Shown here one piece after another: positions 14,601 through 27,400 of a DNA stretch of 64,000 bases. The notes under the pieces are model-generated. The model did no database searches. It was not told where the DNA came from and saw only the letters and a program-made list of their open reading frames with translations. Position 1 is the stretch's first letter, and each line of letters starts with the position of its first letter. The DNA is from Tigriopus japonicus (taxonomy: Eukaryota > Arthropoda > Copepoda > Harpacticoida > Harpacticidae): the NCBI GenBank assembly GCA_010645155.1, contig CM021323.1, positions 4,244,781 through 4,308,780 of the forward strand, written 5' to 3'. The position numbers and the translations under genes are program-made.

Positions 14601-15367
14601 AACCGAAAGTTTTGGCTGAAAGACGGCTTAAACTTAACCAAATAGCAACTGCTTTACATACAATCAAAGTTGGATATCAGAACACTCAATGTAAGAATGT
14701 CTCTGAATATAAAAAGTAGTTTTGCAGCTGACCGGAAAACTCATTTAGTACTTAACGCCTCCTGATATTAGACCAATCTCTATTTATATAATAAGCATGT
14801 TGAACCCCATTGTTCCAATATCCAGCTTTGGTTGAGTATTTAAAGTTTAACTTCAAATCTTTATAGGGCACGAGAACAAAAAGAGCGCATGTCTGCTTTC
14901 AGTTTCGGTAAGCATAGACGAATGCGACGAAACCAAATTCTCAGCGAAAGCACTTTCACTTGTACATTATAATAATTATAGTAATCAATGTTTCAACGTG
15001 ATTTATCAATATTTCATATCAATATACCTCAATATATTTGTCCCTGATTTTGTTTGGAGACTCCAATAAATGATAGATACCCTGTCCCCCTTAATTTTTC
15101 TTGATTCGCAGTTCCACAGCAATTTTTCATGTTCCAAATTCTTTTTAGATTGTGGTGGTGTTTTACGTGGCCATCGTGTTGCTTCTGATTGGCACCAATC
15201 TTCGAGCAGGACGAGCCAATCGGACAGCTCGATTCAAGAAACACGTGGTGGAATACTCGGAGGGATCTGGGCGGGCCGAGAATCGTCTGGTAGCCGAACC
15301 GCCCATGGGTTCTCGCACGAATGGATCCATGGCCATCGACTATGACGAGGAGATCGCCGATGTTTGA
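11678..15367 (+). CDS. Single-pass membrane protein of 134 aa, family not recognised (3 exons)
   Basis: Coding exons are 11678-11748, 12492-12606 and 15149-15367. The first lies in a larger exon that starts after a strong pyrimidine-rich TTGCAG at 11612. The ATG at 11678 is the first ATG of that exon, has A at -3, and follows an in-frame TGA at 11621, which fixes the start. The junctions AA|A (phase 2) and ACG|ATT (phase 0) keep the frame open across two GT-AG introns of 743 and 2,542 bp. The protein has no signal peptide. It has a 60-residue N-terminal part containing HHYHGHDD near residues 41-48, one membrane segment at about 61-81 (VTIVVVFYVAIVLLLIGTNL), then a basic stretch (RAGRANRTARFKKH) and an acidic end (DYDEEIADV). 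The positive-inside rule suggests the N-terminus outside and the C-terminus in the cytosol. Size and layout resemble small channel-accessory subunits, but I see no sequence motif that proves such a role. Function unknown. Confidence 0.75.
11749..12491 (+). other. Intron 1 of the 134-aa membrane-protein gene
   Basis: Begins GTATGT and ends in a pyrimidine-rich TTTCCTTTCAG. It interrupts codon 24 after its second base. No nested gene is visible. Confidence 0.7.
12607..15148 (+). other. Intron 2 of the 134-aa membrane-protein gene
   Basis: Begins GTAAAT and ends CTTTTTAG, phase 0, placed directly before the membrane-spanning segment. It contains several long but unassignable open frames: 170 and 172 codons overlapping at 13090-13898 (+), and 144 codons at 14057-14491 (-). 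None has a domain I recognise or usable flanking splice sites that would add it to a gene. Confidence 0.6.
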
Positions 15368-15851
15368 GCCGTGTCCATCGTTTTTTGTAACTCAAACCAA
15401 CCTGTATCCCTTGTAACACTCACCTTTAAAATCACGTGTGATTGCGTCTTTGGTCAAAGATAACGAAGGCGTTTGTCTTGCACCCATTTCCCCTGTTCGG
15501 TTATTCAGAATCATGTCGAAAACCCTTGAGGCGAGTTTGGGGTGGATGGGGTCGGATTATAACGACTCGATCGACTACTGTTTCTGCATCAGTACCTTGA
15601 CAATGCCTTCATTGACATTCATTTATGTAACAATTTAGTCCTAAACATGCAGCAACGACAATTTTTATCCTGAGTGGAGATCTGAAACGGATTAGAGGTT
15701 ATTTTGTTGTGCTTTGTGGCACCTCATTTGGACTTCATCGGTTTTGGAACAAGATTAGGAGGAGCAATTCCATATCAAAAAAAATTAAGTTTCAGCTCTT
15801 GATTATGATCTGCGTGCATCATTTCTATTGGTCCCTCATCTTTTTACTTGA

Positions 15852-15899
15852 AATAAACATTTCCAGGCGGATCTTAACAAATTAGAAAGGAACAATAAA
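15852..15899 (+). terminator. Candidate poly(A) signals of the membrane-protein gene
   Basis: AATAAA occurs at 15852-15857 and 15894-15899. These are the first such hexamers after the stop at 15367, giving a 3' UTR of about 0.5 kb. Their use is inferred. Confidence 0.35.
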
Positions 15900-18275
15900 T
15901 GAATTATAAATCTTTGTCGTCGTCCAAGTCCAAACATTGGAAAATAAATCTAGCCTGTGTCAATTTCCTCCAGATCTGATTGAAATAAATCATCAATTCC
16001 ATCGTGCTCTGGACGTTTCTCTTTCTTCAGCGAAGTTGGTCTTGAAAGCTTCAATTTAGGACGTGCTGAAGGCTGAAACGGTCTACAAATCGTTTCAGCT
16101 CAGAAAACCAACATATTTTAGGGGACTCGGGGGGACATCAAAACGGGGAAGTCCAAAAGTTTTGAATGAATGAAAGGGCAGGTCACAAGTTTTGAAATCA
16201 CAAATGGAATGTTGAAAAGTCTAAGTGTATTTAAGAGTACAAAAGGCCATTGTGCCATTCGCGACTTAACCCCAACAGCTATTTTCAAACTACCCGTTTA
16301 CTGATTTGAAACCTTGATGCCGCCATTTTCCATGGTTTGATACCGTGTCTCACATGCTGTCAAGGTAATTGAAAACCAGGACAATTTATTCCTTCACCAT
16401 CATCATGATCATTATGAGTTGGATGTCGTGGCTGACGTTGCCAGCTTTCAGCAGATCTTCGCTCGTTCATTCGTTCGTCTCCCATTTTCATTTCCGTTGT
16501 GGAGGTCGTTCATCATCTATTCATTACTCACCAGGAGCTGTCCACCAATCGTCAGTCAGAGGAGCCTCCACAATGCACGTGCTGGGATGGTAGAATATAT
16601 ATACATGGACCCCACATTGTACATTACGTACGTACATACAGTACTGTACATGTCACAAATGAGAGGGAGGAGTCGCCAAGCTCTATCTTGGCATGATCAA
16701 GTCATTTTGGGCCTTTTCAATCCATTCAGTGATTTGCCGCAGTTGCCAGCCAACCTTCCCTCATTTGGCCTTGGACGGTTACGCCTTCGCCACGTGAGGT
16801 CGTTTACGTTTTTTCCATCAAGGCGAGACAAAAACATTTTGGACCCTTCGGGGAATTGAGTTAGGACACTTGTGGTAGGGTCTTTGAAACCCCTCTGAAC
16901 ATCGTTTGGTACTGTTTACTTTTCCTTCAAATGGATTTGTTGTTAAACCATGGGTAAGTATATTATGTTTGACTATTTCAAAACTGGAAATAACAAAATT
17001 GTACCTATAAGATCACCTGCAACATGGTTTGAATGTGAATGATTGAAATTAGAGGGTTTGACTTCTTCCTGATTGACATGGAAATTGGTATTTTTCATTT
17101 TATTTTTAAGAAACATTCTGGAACGAAATATGTAAACAAAAGTTACAACCCGAATCAAATAAAAAATTCAGTTTAGTTTTTGCAACTACGGGTTTTATGT
17201 TACCGTCCATAACAGAAAATCTAGAGCATGATTAAATCCAGTCAGAATAACGGTTCTTGAGTTGTCTCTCTTCTTTGTTGTTGTGTTTCAAACACAGCTG
17301 ATGACCTTCAAGTATACTCGAGGATACTTAATCTGACTTAATTTTATGAAGTTCAAAATTTTCTTTTACGAAAGAGAATATGACGTAAAAAACAAAGTGA
17401 CAATGAAGATGTATTTTTAAATTGATTAGGTCGTATGTTAAGTGCATATTTCGAATAGCTCGAGTATACTAAATGATATTCCAAAGGCAGCTTACCGTAT
17501 GTACTAAGACTAGACTTGAGCTATGTGAAATATTGTAGTTCACATCAGATTAACTGTCTCTCGGAGTCAACAATGATTGTTCTTGAGATGTCTGTTTTTG
17601 AACAATTTCTTAAAATATATGTCCTTGAAAGCGGTGACAATTTCTCAGAAAATTTAGCAACAACTTTAAACTGGCTTCCTTTGTCTAGCTTGACTTTGAA
17701 ATTGCATCCCTTTACGAGGCTTCTGAAAATGCCGTAGTCAGGTTATTAGAATCTTCTGGTTGTCATGTTATTCTCATCCTTACAAATACGTATTCACAGA
17801 ACTATTGGTAAGTCATGGTTTGCAAAGTAAATCAAAAATATTCTTCATCCTTCCAAAAAGGGAAAACGTTCCAAGTTGACCTACAGTTCCACCTATTTGA
17901 GCTCTTTCTGACACATACAATCATTTAATCAAAGATAATCCACGTTTTTGCGCAAAAAAAGACTAACAGAAGGGGAAAGATAAGGAAGTGTTTTTGAAGG
18001 TGGACAAGTCCTTCCACCAGATTAGTGAAGGTTGTTTTGGAAAAAACGCCTTTAGTGTTTGGTGCCATGGCCTTTAGAGTAGGCCTCTCGGCCTACGCAG
18101 TCTATCTCTAACATGATATTTGGATTCGTGGAAGCTTTCGGTCCTAATTGGATCACTTACGTCTCCGTGTTCCAAAGGGAACTTTGTCAAAATTACAATT
18201 CATTCTGTGGAGGTGGAAGAATTTCATCTACCACCAATTTCATCAACAACTCAACCACAGGATCCTGCGCTCACG

Positions 18276-18281
18276 TTTATT
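18276..18281 (-). terminator. Candidate poly(A) signal of TYW1
   Basis: AATAAA on the - strand (TTTATT on +), about 165 bp beyond the TYW1 stop codon. Its use is inferred. Confidence 0.4.
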
Positions 18282-18445
18282 ACGACGGATTGGGTATTCT
18301 CAGGAAAAAAACTATCTTTTTTTCAGCTTAAATTGGAACCGGATGATTGGATCCAATCATCATGTGTCATAACCGAATAATCACTTATGATTAGGCAAGT
18401 GGTCAAATGCCAACAACAAGGCCACAAGAGCCCTCTCCAAAGAGC

Positions 18446-21400
18446 TCATCCGTCATTCTGGTTCTGTTTGCTCTTGCGATGGAACCGTTTCTCCTCTGGA
18501 TCAAAGCCACGCTCTTCACTGCCAAAGACAGCCCAATTTGGCGTCTCGGCCATGTAGTCTAATGCTGAGAAGGTTTGAGTTCCATTGGTTCGCTTGAACT
18601 CGCGGACCAATTGATGGAACTTGGGATAATTGATCCAGGTGTGCCATTTCCCATTGACCAGGAACTTCTTGTGACTGACCAGGACACAATTAGAGTGCTC
18701 GTGCTCACAAGAGATCTCGTAATCCGGCAGGCGTGAGGTCAGTTGTCGCACAAAATGGAGCACTTCCTCGTGCCATGGAACATTGTCCATGGTTAACGTG
18801 GAGGCTGAAAGAGAGGAAATTGAACCACGGATTACGATGAAATCTAGGCTTGTGTTAGGAAATGGAACTTGGAGCTTCCTTTGGCTCTTTTTTTTTGCTC
18901 TGAGTGAACAGTTAACGAGGCCTAAGTGGAATACCCTTATGAACAGAGAAGCAAATAATTGAGCAAGTTGGAGGCAATTACGAAAATGGCGCCGCAGGGA
19001 ACACGAATTGGGCTGTGTTTCTTGCATATATAAGCTAATGCTCTTGCGCCACAAATTCCATCAAATTAGGTACATCGGTATGGAGGAGTATCTCCCCTGA
19101 GACTTATTATTGCTCACATAAGCCTAAATGTATGTTGGTAAGATGTTGTCCCTTAAAAATGAAATGTCTCTTAACATCAGATTGAGTGGTCCCAAGTGTC
19201 TCCACATAACTTTTTTTAACATATTTTCCAAAAAGTAAGTGGAAATTACAGAGTTGTCGATTATGTTTATCGCGGTTTTGTTGCAAACTTTAATTGTTTT
19301 ATTCCTGCCCCATGTGGAGAGACTAAGACGGGAAAATATTATGCTTGTACTCTTTATCCACAACGGTTCTCGCATTTCCAATGTACCTTGAGATACATAA
19401 AGAAACATTATGCCACAAGTACAAATCATCTCATGGGAAGTTAGGTTTTCTCGGGTAACGTTTCAACATCGATCATAACTGCTCATAAGGCGGTGCTATG
19501 CTTTCGTTGGAATGTAATAATTAGTGCTAACCCAAAGGTGCCCACCGAAACCTGAAACCTTCTTTAGACAACACTTCCTTTCCCACGAACTCTTTCCGAG
19601 CGTTTGGATCTGTATCCATTAAGTGGAACAGTGTTTCAGTTGGTTCCCTAACCTTAATTGCATTGGCTTGTCAAGCGCATAATCCGACAGACTACATCAA
19701 GCATGCATCCTGGACAGGTCCAAATTGCCATGGAACAATTTCACGTTCCTCAAGTGGTCCAAATTTTTCTTTAGGAATTTCAAGTGCCGCTTAGGATTTC
19801 CAGCTCAAGGGATGGAAACGACTTCTCGAATGAACTCAACTATGTATGTACTGTGTGTGGAAATTCTTTCACATTGGAAGCGATCTCGTCTAATTAAATT
19901 TGTGATATCAAGTCGACCTTTACTCTCTTTCTCTCGTCTTTCAAATGGAAATCCGGTTCCATCCCGGGAGACTTTATATGTTCCGATTAAAGACTGATTG
20001 CTACTAGGTTGTGCTTTGGAAATCCTGCTCAAGTTTAATGAGCAAGAGCGCCCCTTCGCTTCATATTGGAACAAGCCTTATCTGTTCCCATTTTAGAACT
20101 GCCTTTCGAATGAAAGACGGGAAAAATGCTCTTTCGTGTCCTCAGGATACAAATGAGGTAACACAGAGGATGATAAAAACAGGTGCTCTCTTATTAATTA
20201 ACTGTTGTTTGCTGTCAAGAGGAATAAGATGTTCCAAAATGCAGTTGCAAGAAAGAGGAGCAATAACGGGACATCGAATAATGCTGGAAGTACAAACACT
20301 CTCGAGGATCTCGCCGCCAGCGTGAGGAAACGTTACACAAACAGGAACAAAGCGAGATAAAAAAGGCCTTTCCCACAATCAATCAAGACTCAACCAAATC
20401 AGACTAACATAATGATGAGCGTTGCCTCAAGGACTCAAAGTCCTTAACCCACATTGAAAGGACGAAAGGCACGAAGATGAGTACAAATCAGGGGTCAGCA
20501 ACTACTGAGCCGCATGTGGTAGTAGATCTGAAGCTAATGGGAATGTCCAAAATGGTGGGTCATAGAGCAATCTAATGTAATGTATTGTCTTCTTGGCTTA
20601 ACATTTCTGTGGTTTTTGTAAATGTTGAAGCTATTTGAGACTACTTTTCTTCTCCCTCTTTCAATTGGCAAAAATTTAAAATAAGACGACATATAGTGAA
20701 TACAAACACAGGTATCTTTAGGATTGTTATCTGTCGCGCCTTTTTGAGCATTGTAAATTTTGCGTGAGATTACAGAAGCTCATGTGAAAGAAGCGTCGTT
20801 AGAACACTAGCACCGGTGGCTTTATCATGAGGCTTTAAAAATCCAAACATACCGGGAAGTGCAAGAGAAAAAAATACAGCAAATAGGAGACTTTGACCAA
20901 AAAATATCTATGGAAGAAGGTGAATTCATCTTATTTTATGATCCAATGACTGGATCAATCTTTACTGTCATGATCTAGGTATACTGATTGCCAAATCGAC
21001 TTTCGTTATAACTTGAACTTCCTGATTGATGGTGGCGACAACAACGGCAAACATTTGAAGCTTCGAAAAAGCCAAACAATGTGACTGTGTTGACGCTTCT
21101 TTCCCATGAGCTTCTTTACGTGAGATCAACCATTTCCGAGTTACGGACATTGTTGCTCTGTTTCTTATTATTCGCCCAATATTTATGAAACTTCAAATGT
21201 CATGTAATAAAAGAATCGTTTCGATGTGGACAACCTTTTGAAAATATCCCATTAGTGTATTTTCCTCTTCAAGATCCCGAAAAAAACCTATGGCCTAAAA
21301 TTTTAGAAGGTTTTTTGCAATCGCGTCAATCGTTCAATTAAGGTAAAGTGGCTAAAAACTGTTCAAGCACTTTCAAAATAAAAACTCCCAGAAAACATTT

Positions 21401-24400
21401 TAAAAGTTTGGTTGAACATACAACAAAAAATATACCCCCATTTTTAGATCAGTCTTGTGAGGAAAGAGTTGTCTCGAAATAATCTCTGAAGTCATAGTTG
21501 CAGGCAATTCTTTGATCTCTTGGGTTCTAAATTTTCCCTGATCCACTTCAAATCAAAACTTTCAGACATTTGGAAGATCAAAAGATATCTTGGTCTTTGA
21601 TTTTGTCACGTTTGGTTCGTATCTATGTAATACAATGTCTGGCACCGAGTGATCTCAAAACAAGCTTTTGTCAGATTCTCCTCTGAAATGAGTTGAAGTC
21701 TGAAAACACGAGTTTCCTTCATATTGTTATTGAAAATCTGATATAGCCTCTCGAACTAAGGTGTGAATTTGAAGTTTTGCACGCCTTTCTATTTACTAAA
21801 TGTTCTGGAAGGCTCAGGAAAATAAATCCTCGACATACGAATCAACTACAACAAATGCGGGAGACAAACTTTATGAACTGAGGAGAAACTCGACAATTGA
21901 TGCCGTTGTCGCCACCTCAACGATCCTACAATAAAGTTTTTCCTCAAAGATTAGAATCCCCCAAGCTTGCATTTTTGGGGAGCTCTCCAGTTTGACAATG
22001 GAACTTGCAAAACACGTTGATGGATTATGCAAATCTTCACATTCAAATGAAGACGTCGACGACTCTCATTCCTTGGTGAAAGCCTCTCAATTTCCCAAGA
22101 GATCCTGACGTTCCGTTCCCTTTTATGAATGATCTGTTTACCTTTGGAGGTTCCGCAGTAAGTGACCCCTTTCACCTCGATAAAGTCGGGTTTGGCCATG
22201 TCCACCAATTTGGCGTAGTTGTCCATTTCCTCGGCATTCCAGCCTTTGACCAACGTCAATCGGTACACGGTTCTTTGGCCTTTGCGCGAGAGCTCCTTCA
22301 AACTGTCCATGAATCGCTCCCAAAAGTCCCGGAACAAAGGTCGGTCGATCTTCTTCAACGAGTCCTTGGTGGAGGCGTCGATGGACACATAGAGCTGAGT
22401 GACGGGACTAATGTCCCGAATGGCCTCCGGAAATTGAGCGTTCGTAACCAAGAAGCTCGAGATGGATTTCTCGTGGAGAAGTTCCACAAACCTAGAGTGG
22501 AACAAATTTGAGTGGTTAGAACAGGTTCGATGTACACACTTGTTCTGAGTTAGCCCTCAAGTTATTTTGGGCGTCAATATCAGATACTGGCTTTCTTCCG
22601 GACATTTTAAGGAATTCTATATTATTCAGGCTGCAAATGTGTGCATAAAATAGGATTGTTTTTGAGAGATTTGGGCTGTCATTCTGTGTTCTTCAATTGG
22701 TTTTAGTAGTCATTACTTTTGTGTGTCGAAGAAATTCGCCTTTTTTGGAGGACTCTTACATGTGCAACCCTGTAATTAGGTATGGTCTTTCTATTTTTCA
22801 GTGATTCAATATCAATCAAACTATTCCAGGTGATCTAACTAAATAACTAAGAATATGAATGGGTTCTCATCCATCCGTCAAAACTGAATCTGAGAAACGG
22901 CTACTTTTACGTTCAATTGAAGACCGGTAATGTAGTGGAACGAAACTATTGATATTGATCTAAAAGAGTAATCGATTTGGAAAAGGATCGAGCTTGATTT
23001 ACTTTAATGCAATTCTCGGTATTAGTTTTTCGATAAAGAAGTTGAACTGACAATAACATTCCTCATTTTTAGGGCATATTTAACCATGGTAACTAAACAC
23101 ACTACATGCAAGTTCCGGTTTTCCTAAAACGACCAAAAACATCCCATAACCCCGAAATTACGGGAAAGGATCTGATCATTTTGATGTCCATTTTCTTGAA
23201 TTATTGCACTCAGCTAATCTTGATCAAAAGAAGGCTTTAATACAAGATATTTCCAAGCCAAAAGAGTTCGAACTTCCATTCCATCAAAGGTTTACTTCTT
23301 GAGCCTTAACATCATGATTGGCTTATTTGATGTTTCATCTGGATCAAAATGATGAAACAAACTTCAAAAATCCTACTTTGGTCTCATGATTTAGATGTTC
23401 TCCACAAAAATATTACTTCGTCATAAGTCCTTTGCACTGATCGTCTTGACCAAAGCCACATTTATATTGATCATCCTAAAGTTATGGCAGACAATCTTGT
23501 TCTAATAATTTTTGAACCAAAGAAAAACGTTTCGAATCCACCTGCCTGAACCTATCCTAAACAAAAAGGTTGTTTTCCTTGCAAACATGACTATTTGGGT
23601 TACGAAATGAAACGGGTGATCGGTGCATCTCAAGAGATTTTTCTTACATAAGTTAAGACATAACTTGATGCGAGCAAAGTTTTTTTGTCCCTTCCGTTAG
23701 ACAAGCTTACGTTTGAGAGGCAATCTTGAACTTACAGGCCTCAACTTCCTTTCAGGGCTTTGAAGGGATTATTCCACTTACGAAAGCCGTTTTTCCCCAA
23801 CTTTTTCTCTCTTAACGAATACCGAGAAATTCTGCTTTAGCTACAAGAAGATTGGTGCATTTCAAATTCGATGTTACAAGATGTCAAATTGGCTTATTGT
23901 AGGTGTGAAAGGTAAACAACCTTTCGTTTAAAGGTTGTCCTTTAGAGAGAGAGAGAGAAAGAGGCCCCTAATTGATACTTGTCAAATTTTGTTCCAGCAA
24001 ATCCCTGTCCAGGCAATGGCAATACCTAACTCGTTCATTCGTCTTCATCATCTTTCTTGACACCAAAGGAGAAAGTTGGCTCATTTTCTCCTCTCTTCAG
24101 TGGAGACCAATGCCATTTAGTCCATTCAACAGGCGTGCGAATCTTTTGTCAAGGCTTTTAAAACAGGGGAAAACTAGCTGAACTTTCCGTGCCTTCAAAA
24201 TAGTTGCAGACGAGGTGAAGCATTGGATCTTATTAACAAACTTGTAATAATAAAATCTTTGAAAGCTAAGAATATTGATTAAGGGATTAACATTGAAAAT
24301 CCAAATAGTAATCAAATTCAATTACTATAAAATCAATCAATCCAATTCATAGACCACATATTTCGAATAGTCTGATTTCGGTGAGTTAGAGGATCTATAT

Positions 24401-27400
24401 AACAATAGCGCGGATCAAAAGAGAGTGTGTACTAAATAAAGCCAATCAAAATAGCGCCACTTCAAAATAGTGCCAAATCAAAATAGAGCCAAATCATAAG
24501 AGAGCGCGACATTTTAGAGCCGATCATAATAGAGTGCATTTTCCTTCATCTATGTATTTCTTGAGGCTAGGATGAATAGTGAAGCCTTTTAATATTCGAA
24601 AGGCTATTTTCGGGAAAATTGTTCCATAAGCGTTCTAGAACTTTTTCTTCATGAAGGGCATATTCCATACTAAGCATTGTGTCAACTAATGATGGACCGA
24701 AAGCGCTTATGATTTCGAAATTACGATCGAATTTTTGGTTTCGGTTATGCCTGCCGAAACCGAAAGCAGACATGCACTTAAAGGATGGAGATTGACAACA
24801 AAATCGAAAAAAAAAAATGATTTTGTTTTTCAAAAACCTCTAAAATTTAACCGTTTCCCGATTTTTCAAAATTTGCGACTACCAAACATCGAATTCATGA
24901 GTAATTTGATTTTGAAGGTGGATTTTGCATTTGTACAATTTTGCAGCAAGTTGCTTTCGGTTTCGGTTTCGGTTAGGCCCTCTTTCAGCCGAAATTTTCG
25001 TTTTCGGTTATGAGCCCTTTCTGTCTATCACTAGTGTCAACTGACTCAATCATTTCATCAATGTCTATGCTCATTCAAGACCAAGCAAGGGCTTGGATAG
25101 GAAAGTGCAAAAATTTTCAACATCTGTTTATCAATACTTTGTGATTTAAAACTGTAAATTGAGAACCGAAAATTGTAGTGTTCATGATAGTCTTGCAGCG
25201 TCCACATGTTAGATGCCGACTTCCTGTTGTTGGGATTTTCTGCCACAAAATGAGCCTTGGTAAAAAAGCGTTTCCTTGACCTTTTGGGTGATTGTGAACT
25301 CTGTCAACATTATTGACTGATTTGATTTATCATTATCATCTATAAATTTCTACCCAACAAAAAATTGACGAATTGAACGAACGCTATTTTCGCTCTAATT
25401 CAATACACTCTCTTTTGACCTGGCTCTAATTTGATTCGCTCTCTTATGAAGCGACTCTATTTTGAACCGACACTATTTCGATTCGCTCTATTTTGTATAC
25501 ACTCTCTTTTGATCCGCTCTAATTTCATAGGATCCCGAGTTAGATGTAAAGAGTTTAGTCACGTCAGAGTCGACCTTTTGGTTCTATAAATAAAGCTGTT
25601 GTAATTGATATTAACAGACAAGATAAAAGCACTTCAAAGGATACCCCAAAAATGTCAGCCGAACAAATGAGAATTGTTGAAAAAGATATTTTTGCAAAAC
25701 TCGAGTTAATCTTTAAGAACTATTTAACATTTATGCCAATCTTTAAGGTCTTGAGTATACCCATGTTTTATGGATTTTCAGGAAATATTTCATGATTGTC
25801 AAACTTTGGCATACCTGCAAAAAATCTACTTATATATCACATAAAATTCATGAGTTTATAAACGAAAGAAAGTACCAAGGTCGAAAACTCTAAAGATGAA
25901 TAAAGGTAGTCTAACAAACTGTGGAACAAACCGGATCTAACTTGTACCATTTGTGCCGAGATCAGAGGTATGTGTGCTTTGTATTCTTGAAGATGATTGT
26001 CAAGGCACGGAAGTATTTGGAGACAGATAGAATGTGTTCCAACAACATGAAGCGCCAGCCATGTCGTACAAAAAGGAAACCTGGGGAATTGGGGTTCGAA
26101 CACGAATTTCTCCCTAATAACTGAGCAAGAAAAAATGTGCATAGATTTACTCGAATTATATCCATTGAATCATCCAAATCAAAAATTAGGGGACTTAAGA
26201 GCGATCCATGAGCAAAATCAGGGATTAGGATCAAGTTTGCATTGGCTAAGCATGGTGTCAAATTAGTTTGAATGATGAAGTTCCTTTTTCACTTTCAATG
26301 GGCTTCTTCAGTGTTTGAATTTGTTACCCCAATTTATTTGTAAGGAATGTCTAGGAACAGTGATCGACAAATTTTAAGTTATAATCCTGATCAAACCTTT
26401 GTTTAAGGAATGTTCCAATCAACGAAATTACATTCGTTGGCAGACCAAAAATATTTTTCTCTTAACTGTAATCAATGTTTCTGTTATATTTTTCCAACGA
26501 TGTTAAAAAGACCTGCATATTAGGTATACTTCAAAATATCATTCAATTAAATATGGGGCCTTAAATCTGAAAATTATCCAGCTTTTTGGGTCTCAATTTT
26601 AACTTTCATACGAAATGATGACGTCACGACAGTGTCCTGCATCAACTTTTGAATATTTTTGTGTTTGGTACTTCAAATATGGGGTGCATTTTACTAGTAT
26701 TAGTTAGCCAATCTTTTAGCTTTTTGTCCTGTGGAAGTCGCTTTAATATATAGCACTGTTGCCAAGTTTCCGAAAGAGTTAATGAGCAAAGTTAGTTGCT
26801 GGAAACGGTCTAGAAGAGGATTGAAAGTCTGCCAGGTTTTTGAACCCTCTCCTCTAACTAATCTGTACTCCATGTAACTTCAAACGGAATTCGCAAACAC
26901 TCTTGACCTTTTCAAGCTTTTGAACATTGTACACTTACAATTTAAACGTTCAAAGAGCATCTATGAGTTTAATCAAGAACAACTATTTTGAGCATGTATG
27001 GATGAGTTTTATGAAGAATGTTAATTGATGGTTACAAAAATTGCCACTAGATGGAGCCAAAACAGGGGCAAAGCCCTTGATTTCAGATGTATCCTCAACT
27101 TTGATTTGTTGCCAAAATTGTACCTTCCATCTTAAAATGGATTTTTCTTCATATTTCGAGTCTTTTGGAGCTGAGCTCCGACATTAATGTGTTCAAAAAG
27201 TAAAAAGTTACACTGAGTCATCACAAGTTGAGGCTAAATATTTACCAGAAGCACCCACAAGTGTTTTTTTCTATCTCAAGATGGCGCTGATTGTCATTTT
27301 TCTTTTTGACTGAAGCTCAACTTTGCTTTCTTCAGAGGGCTTGCTCTGACGGCAGAGTTGTTCATTTTGAGAACAAGAGAGGCCACCCTAGTAGGATGTG

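Larger units (their letters stand above)
15368..18445. other. 3' UTR and convergent intergenic region
   Basis: The first ~500 bp is probably the 3' UTR of the membrane-protein gene. The rest separates it from the convergently transcribed TYW1. A 146-codon frame at 16419-16859 (+) spans a TACGTACGTAC and TACAGTACTGTA palindromic cluster near 16.62 kb and has no recognisable domain. The right end, below 18446, is the likely TYW1 3' UTR. Confidence 0.45.

Noticed and set aside
11613..15367. Assigning the small membrane protein to the KCNE channel-subunit family
   Set aside because: Only size and topology agree. No KCNE sequence signature is visible, so no name was given.
16419..16859. 146-codon + strand frame between two convergent genes
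   Set aside because: It spans palindromic TACGTAC-type repeats and has no domain. Treated as chance.
18120..18380. 86-codon + strand frame next to the TYW1 3' end
   Set aside because: It overlaps the likely TYW1 3' UTR, has no strong start context and no recognisable content.
22125..22511. 128-codon + strand frame
   Set aside because: Shadow of TYW1 exon 2 on the opposite strand.
26085..26105. GGGTTCGAACAC resembling a tRNA B box
   Set aside because: No A box, acceptor stem or cloverleaf can be drawn around it. The similar TTCGAACCCG at 841 also fails.
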